This document shows, one piece after another, positions 59,405-64,000 of a stretch of DNA of 64,000 nucleotides. The translations under genes were made by a program, and so were the position numbers. Location of the stretch: NCBI GenBank assembly GCA_029906195.1, contig JARWSJ010000001.1, forward strand, positions 2,046,001 to 2,110,000. Reading direction: 5' to 3'. Origin of the DNA: Chitinophagaceae bacterium 26-R-25 (GTDB taxonomy: Bacteria > Bacteroidota > Bacteroidia > Chitinophagales > Chitinophagaceae). The first letter of the stretch is position 1. Every line of letters starts with the position of its first letter. The notes under the pieces were generated by a model. It did not search any database, was not told where the DNA came from, and was given only the letters and a program-made list of their open reading frames with translations.

Positions 59405-60346
59405 TCAGGCTTCAATCGAAGGCGATATTTGAGAACAAAAACTACCGAAATTTAATTGTTCCACCTCATTTTTAAATGCGTGAAATTGCTCTGTACTCAT
59501 ATTTTTTACAGGCAAACGGAAGGTTCCGCAATCCAGACCCATCACTTTCATATAAGCTTTCCCCGTTGCTATTCCTCCATATTTTCCAAGCAGGCGAATC
59601 ATGTCGATCGATTTTTGCTGAAGCTTTCGGGCGATATCAATGCTTCCACTTTCATATTCGTTCATCATTCGATTATATAACGGTGCCGCATAGTTGAAAG
59701 TGCTGCCTACTGCGCCCTTCGCCCCTAAAGCCAGTGCCGCAAGCATATTCTCATCTCTTCCCCACAACATGTCATACTTCTCGTTTTTGTAGTGCAAGCA
59801 GGAAAGAAAATCCATGAAATCTTCATGCGTATATTTTACACCGGCAAAGTTTGGTATGTAACCATCTACCGCCTGCAACAAATCAAACATCGCAAAATCC
59901 ACGCGGGTCAATACTGGAATGTGATAGTAGTAAAATGGCATGTCGGGCACCTCATCAGCTATCGCTTTGCAACACTCTGCGAGCTGTTTAACATCAGCGG
60001 GTTTAAAATAAAATGGCGCAGTAAAAGAAACAGCGTATAGGCCGATTTCTCTGGCGTGTCTTGCCAATATTTTACAGTCGGCTATGCTTGTGCCTCCCAG
60101 CAGGGTCATCACTTTAAAATCAGGATTTGAACGGGAACGATCTGCCCATGCTTCTGCAACCGCCATTTTCTCGGCTGTTGTCATGGAAACTCCTTCTCCG
60201 GTGGAGCCGCAGATAAATGCACCGGTAACACCGTTGGCAACCAGCATTTCGTAATAACGGGGAATGAGGGATAAGTTCAACGAACCATCTTCTTTCATAG
60301 GTGTGAAGGGTGCTGCGATAAGTCCTCTAAGTTTCTGTATGCTCAT
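59405..60346 (-). CDS. nanA: N-acetylneuraminate lyase
   Basis: This 313-residue protein is a class I aldolase of the DapA/NanA family. The substrate-carboxylate motif is CGSTGEG (46-52), YYYHIP has the key tyrosine (about 141), and the Schiff-base lysine is Lys171 in FAGVKYTHED. The YHIP and GVKYTHED sequences agree with the lyase subgroup rather than dihydrodipicolinate synthase. It splits Neu5Ac into ManNAc and pyruvate in the cytosol. It is the first enzyme gene after the SusCD pair and is tightly followed by nanM. Confidence 0.95.
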   Translation of the reverse strand: MSIQKLRGLIAAPFTPMKEDGSLNLSLIPRYYEMLVANGVTGAFICGSTGEGVSMTTAEKMAVAEAWADRSRSNPDFKVMTLLGGTSIADCKILARHAREIGLYAVSFTAPFYFKPADVKQLAECCKAIADEVPDMPFYYYHIPVLTRVDFAMFDLLQAVDGYIPNFAGVKYTHEDFMDFLSCLHYKNEKYDMLWGRDENMLAALALGAKGAVGSTFNYAAPLYNRMMNEYESGSIDIARKLQQKSIDMIRLLGKYGGIATGKAYMKVMGLDCGTFRLPVKNMSTEQFHAFKNEVEQLNFGSFCSQISPSIEA

Positions 60347-60446
60347 AATTCTTTTTATTTTCTAAGGTTTAAAAAACCAGGAGCAGGATTACTCCCGGCA
60401 CCATTGCTCATTTGAGAAAAACTATTTTAATATCAATGTGGCTGAT

Positions 60447-61976
60447 TTAATATTGCGCATAACCCGGGGTCTGGGTTAAGGCCCTGTTATTCGTAAGCGT
60501 GTTCCTGTCAACTGGCCAGAGCACTTTGTAGGCGTCTGCAGGAAGGATGTTGGTATACTTGTACACGTAGGCATTTGAAGCATCCATTCGGCGCAGGTCA
60601 TACCATCTTTTACCTTCAAAGACAAACTCAAAATAACGTTCCTGCAATATCGCTTCTTTAGCATCAGCATCCACAGCCTGATTGGGATATCCCATCGTGG
60701 TTGCATTGTAGTTCGTGCCATAAGCTCTCTGCCTTACCGCATTGATCTCTGTTGCAGGGCTTTCACCAAGAATTACTTTTGCTTCTGCCAGCATCAACAA
60801 CAAATCAGCATAACGGTATACAGGAAAATCATTGGTATATTGCCTTGCACCTGACAACTGTTCTCCCTGGTATTTCCCAACAAAAGCACCAGCTATTTTA
60901 TAAGTACCACCGCTGAAATTATACGCCCCAACAATAGATGCCCACTTACGACTATCCAGATCACTGAACTTTCTGAAAGTGGAAATCATGATCGGCGCTC
61001 TCAACAAACCTCCCCAGTTATCGGTAGTAACATTGAATTTACGATTACCCACGGAATCATAATAGTTTGCAATAAGGCTTGTCTGCGGAAGAAACGTGCC
61101 TGAGATCGGAAGTTGCGCTTCGTTCAGTTTGTTACGGATTGCGAAGATGATTTCTGCATTTCCAAAATTAGCGGACGTAAATACATTAGCAAAGGAAGGA
61201 AGCAATGTTAGTCCCGCAACGTTGGTCTGTATGTCGGTTAAAACATTTTTAGCAACAGTAGCATCAGCAGTACCGCCTCCTCTATAGCTTGTCCACAAAT
61301 TTATTTCTGCTTTCAACATCAGCGTTGCGGCTTTTGACCAGTAGCCTTTTTGATTTCTGAAACTATAGTCAGTTCCAAAAGCAGTAAGAGATTTTTCTAC
61401 ATCGTCTTTTACTAATTTTAAAACATCTGCTTCAGGAGACGCTGCTTTCGCGAGATTGGCAATATCAAAAGAAGTTGTTGGTTCTGTTTGAATAACAGCT
61501 TTGCCCCAGCTTCTGTAAATGTGAAAATAAGAATAGGCTCTCATGCCGTAAGCAATACCGAGATAATAATTCTTATTGGCTTGCGTCACAATGTTTGTTG
61601 TATTTAATTTATCTATCAACAAATTTAGCTGTGCTATGTTGCTATAAAAGCCGCCATAGTTAGAAACGCCGGGATTATCCAGGTCGAGATTATTTGTCCA
61701 AAGTCGCTCAACACCTTGTGTTGCTTCCCCTGTAAATGTAGAGCTTGAACCGGGATCTGTTCCAAAAACATCTGCACGCATTTCTCCTAAATATTGAATC
61801 GACCCTGTGCTGCTTCTCAGGCCGCTATGCAATCCGGAAACAAATGCATCTACCTGGTCAGGCGTTTGCCAATAGTTGGCATCGCTTATACTGCTCACAG
61901 GTGCAAGGTCCAGTTTTTTTGAACAAGAGCTTACCACAATTGCGCATAGCCCAAGGAATATATTTATCTTTCTCAT
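60447..61976 (-). CDS. SusD/RagB family nutrient-binding lipoprotein (locus 2)
   Basis: This 509-residue protein has a lipobox VVSSC (Cys18) followed by SKKLDLAPVSSISD. SusD-like features are NYWQTPDQVDAFVSGLHSGL near the start, GIAYGMRAYSYFHIYRSWGK in the TPR part, the FPVYRYADLLLMLAEAKVIL segment and FEGKRWYDLRRMD near the end. It should bind sialylated glycans or free sialic acid for the SusC partner 20 bases upstream. The C-terminal TQTPGYAQY is a common SusD ending. Confidence 0.95.
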   Translation of the reverse strand: MRKINIFLGLCAIVVSSCSKKLDLAPVSSISDANYWQTPDQVDAFVSGLHSGLRSSTGSIQYLGEMRADVFGTDPGSSSTFTGEATQGVERLWTNNLDLDNPGVSNYGGFYSNIAQLNLLIDKLNTTNIVTQANKNYYLGIAYGMRAYSYFHIYRSWGKAVIQTEPTTSFDIANLAKAASPEADVLKLVKDDVEKSLTAFGTDYSFRNQKGYWSKAATLMLKAEINLWTSYRGGGTADATVAKNVLTDIQTNVAGLTLLPSFANVFTSANFGNAEIIFAIRNKLNEAQLPISGTFLPQTSLIANYYDSVGNRKFNVTTDNWGGLLRAPIMISTFRKFSDLDSRKWASIVGAYNFSGGTYKIAGAFVGKYQGEQLSGARQYTNDFPVYRYADLLLMLAEAKVILGESPATEINAVRQRAYGTNYNATTMGYPNQAVDADAKEAILQERYFEFVFEGKRWYDLRRMDASNAYVYKYTNILPADAYKVLWPVDRNTLTNNRALTQTPGYAQY

Positions 61977-61996
61977 ACTGTCTACAATTAGTTATT

Positions 61997-64000
61997 TTAA
62001 AATGTTATCTGGGCACCTATGATGAAACTTTTAGGCGTAGGATAGGTTCCCTGGTAAATTCCATTAATAGTTTTTGTGTTAGGATCAATCGGCGGCTCAG
62101 GTGATGGCCCGCTAAACTTGGTTATATAAAACAAGTTGTTTGCACTTACATAGATTCTTGATTGCGACAGGACCTTTGTTTTAGCGAGTAATGATTTGGA
62201 GAGATCATACGACAGTGTTATCTCCCTTGCTGCCAGGTAATCTCCCTTCTCGTAAAATCTTGAGTTGTTACTATTTATTGTGGCTGATGCATTATTTATC
62301 CTTGTATAATTCTTCTTACCAAGTGGCGCCGCCACCTGATCTGCATAATAAACTTTAGGGATATCTGTATTCGTATTAGTAGGTGACCATGCATTCTTTT
62401 GCAAGTCTATATAGTTGAATGTCCCCTGGTATTGACCCAATGTTCTTGCCACGAGGTCATTGTATATTGTATGACCCAAAGCAAATTCAAAACGGGAGTA
62501 TAAAGTGAAGCCTTTATAACTAAAGTTTGCAGAAAAGCCGCCTGTCCATTTTGGGAACATGTTACCAACATACACCTGGTCCCTTGAATCAATAGTATCG
62601 TTCTGGTCCACATCCATCCAGTTGACATCACCCGGCGTTATTTTACCTGTACCATAAGTTACGCCTGGTCCGCTGATCTGTGCAACAACATCTCTCCTGC
62701 TACCAGCGGTTTTAACGATCTCTGCATCATCTCTGAAGATCGATACCTGTTTGAATGCATAGATAGCGCCGAGCGGCTGTCCTTCCTGCAATCCTGAAAC
62801 CCATACAAGTTGCTTTGCATTAGGATCATAAATTTGAATCAGACTTGCTGCACCTGCGCCGTTTTGCCTGTTGTTCGGCTGTCCGTTATATGGCAGTTGG
62901 AGAATTTTATTTTTAACGTAACTGGCATTGGCACTCACATCTATCCTTAAGCCATTAGGATTGTTAAGCACGTTTGCATTTACCGTAAATTCATAGCCTT
63001 TGTTTTGGTAAGTACCTAAATTCGTTCTTACTGAACTGAAGCCCGTATAACCCGGAAGCGCAAGATTGGTTAACAGATCACTGGTCCTTCTATCGTAATA
63101 ATCGAAAACGAAAGATACCCTGTCGTGGAAAAGTCCAATGTCCGCACCTACGTCAGTTGTTTTACTTTTCTCCCATTGTAAATCTGAATTTACGACACCC
63201 GTATTTAAGAACCCAGCGTTGTTATTGTACAAACCTACACTGCCGTAAGTGCCTTGTACTTCATACCTGCCAAGTCCTGCTATGTTTCCGTTCTGGCCAT
63301 AGCTGATACGTGGCTTAAGTGTAGAGATCACATTGCTTATGCCTGAATTGCGGAAAAACTTTTCGTTTTGAATGTTCCATCCGGCAGAAACACCGGGGAA
63401 GAAACCATTTCTATTGTCTTTCGCCAGGCTCGATGCAGCGTCCATTCTAAAAGAAGCATTGACGAGGAAACGTTGGTCAAATACATACCCAACGCGACCA
63501 AGTGTAGAGATCATCCTGTATTCGGAAACAGTTGAATAGTTATTTCCCGCCGTAAAAGTAGTGGAAGCATTCACTGTGCGTATATCATCTGTAGGTGCAT
63601 TGGTTCCATACACCTGCGTAACATAGTCTTTTATACCATAGTACTCAGCACCCACCATTGCACTTACACGATGTTTTCGTGCAAAGATTTTATCGTAGTT
63701 CAGATTAGCGGTGAACTGCTTTTGAAAAGACCTTGAATTATAGGCTATTGAAGTTCTTGCCGTGTTGCTAAATGAAGGGGGATTGGAAAAGATGTTTGTA
63801 TAGGTTTGGGTTGCACGTTGAAAACTCTGGTCAATTTGTTCAGCCAGGTAAGCCGAACCCGTAGCTTTCAAATAAAGGCCCGGAAGAAGATCCCATTTAA
63901 CCGACGCATTGGCTGTTATTCTGTCTATCTCATCGCTTCTATCCTGTTTACCCAGCCAATACAAAGGATTGCCATCGTTCACGCCATTGCCCGGGTTTGG
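61997..64000 (-). CDS. SusC/RagA TonB-linked outer-membrane protein (locus 2), 5' part outside window
   Basis: The visible 667 codons are the C-terminal half to two-thirds of a SusC barrel and remain open to the window edge. Typical stretches are NGVNDGNPLYWLG at the cut end, RFLVNASFRMDAASSLAKDN, KTTDVGADIGLFHDRVSFVF, and PGDVNWMDVDQNDTIDSRDQ with the calcium-site-like DxDxxxxID. The end FIIGAQITF is a normal outer-membrane final strand. Signal peptide, any signalling domain and plug are not visible. It is paired with SusD 20 bases downstream and heads the sialic acid operon. Confidence 0.95.
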   Translation of the reverse strand, partial: PNPGNGVNDGNPLYWLGKQDRSDEIDRITANASVKWDLLPGLYLKATGSAYLAEQIDQSFQRATQTYTNIFSNPPSFSNTARTSIAYNSRSFQKQFTANLNYDKIFARKHRVSAMVGAEYYGIKDYVTQVYGTNAPTDDIRTVNASTTFTAGNNYSTVSEYRMISTLGRVGYVFDQRFLVNASFRMDAASSLAKDNRNGFFPGVSAGWNIQNEKFFRNSGISNVISTLKPRISYGQNGNIAGLGRYEVQGTYGSVGLYNNNAGFLNTGVVNSDLQWEKSKTTDVGADIGLFHDRVSFVFDYYDRRTSDLLTNLALPGYTGFSSVRTNLGTYQNKGYEFTVNANVLNNPNGLRIDVSANASYVKNKILQLPYNGQPNNRQNGAGAASLIQIYDPNAKQLVWVSGLQEGQPLGAIYAFKQVSIFRDDAEIVKTAGSRRDVVAQISGPGVTYGTGKITPGDVNWMDVDQNDTIDSRDQVYVGNMFPKWTGGFSANFSYKGFTLYSRFEFALGHTIYNDLVARTLGQYQGTFNYIDLQKNAWSPTNTNTDIPKVYYADQVAAPLGKKNYTRINNASATINSNNSRFYEKGDYLAAREITLSYDLSKSLLAKTKVLSQSRIYVSANNLFYITKFSGPSPEPPIDPNTKTINGIYQGTYPTPKSFIIGAQITF

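Overview
The window looks like chromosome from a member of the Bacteroidota, most probably the Chitinophagaceae. The grounds are two SusC/SusD pairs, an ECF sigma/FecR pair, many short-leader lipoproteins, promoters of the TAnnTTTG type with TTG about 20 bases upstream, and an EF-G paralogue of the Bacteroidota kind. No phage, integrase, transposase or CRISPR array was seen.

Left part (1-22.4 kb): ordinary housekeeping and accessory genes. They are a glutamine cyclotransferase lipoprotein, glycine dehydrogenase (gcvP), a SymE-like toxin-family protein, a methyltransferase, an EF-G2-type elongation factor, a MacB-like permease, tsaD, trmN6, an esterase, a DUF1254 lipoprotein, a DUF5009/NagX-like membrane protein, a GNAT acetyltransferase, small secreted proteins, tRNA-Leu(CAA), OsmC and a DUF6268 protein. 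Most gaps between these genes hold long inverted repeats built from short tandem words of about 7-9 bases. The word differs from gap to gap and the arms often abut stop codons. These hairpin arrays are the most unusual DNA-level signal here.

Middle part (22.6-43.4 kb): a glycan utilisation locus, read leftwards: ECF sigma factor, FecR anti-sigma, SusC with an N-terminal signalling domain, SusD, two paralogous IPT/TIG plus NHL-repeat lipoproteins, a beta-helix lipoprotein, alpha-N-acetylglucosaminidase (GH89) and a GH109-type alpha-N-acetylgalactosaminidase. A GH35 beta-galactosidase, a LacI-type regulator and an N-acetylhexosamine-kinase-like protein lie next to it, with candidate LacI operators in both flanking gaps. 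Enzyme content points to N-acetylhexosamine-capped host-type glycans such as mucin O-glycans.

Right part (45.6-64 kb): a sialic acid locus, also read leftwards: SusC (cut by the window end), SusD, N-acetylneuraminate lyase, mutarotase (NanM type), MFS transporter, GH33 sialidase, double-esterase sialate O-acetylesterase, N-acylglucosamine 2-epimerase, NagA deacetylase, EamA transporter, and an SGNH-esterase/GH20 hexosaminidase fusion. A second sialidase-like protein converges on it. Together these would remove O-acetyl groups, cut off and import Neu5Ac, split it to ManNAc and pyruvate, epimerise ManNAc to GlcNAc and deacetylate GlcNAc-6-P. The GlcNAc kinase and NagB are not in the window.

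All functions are read from sequence by eye. No database search was run.
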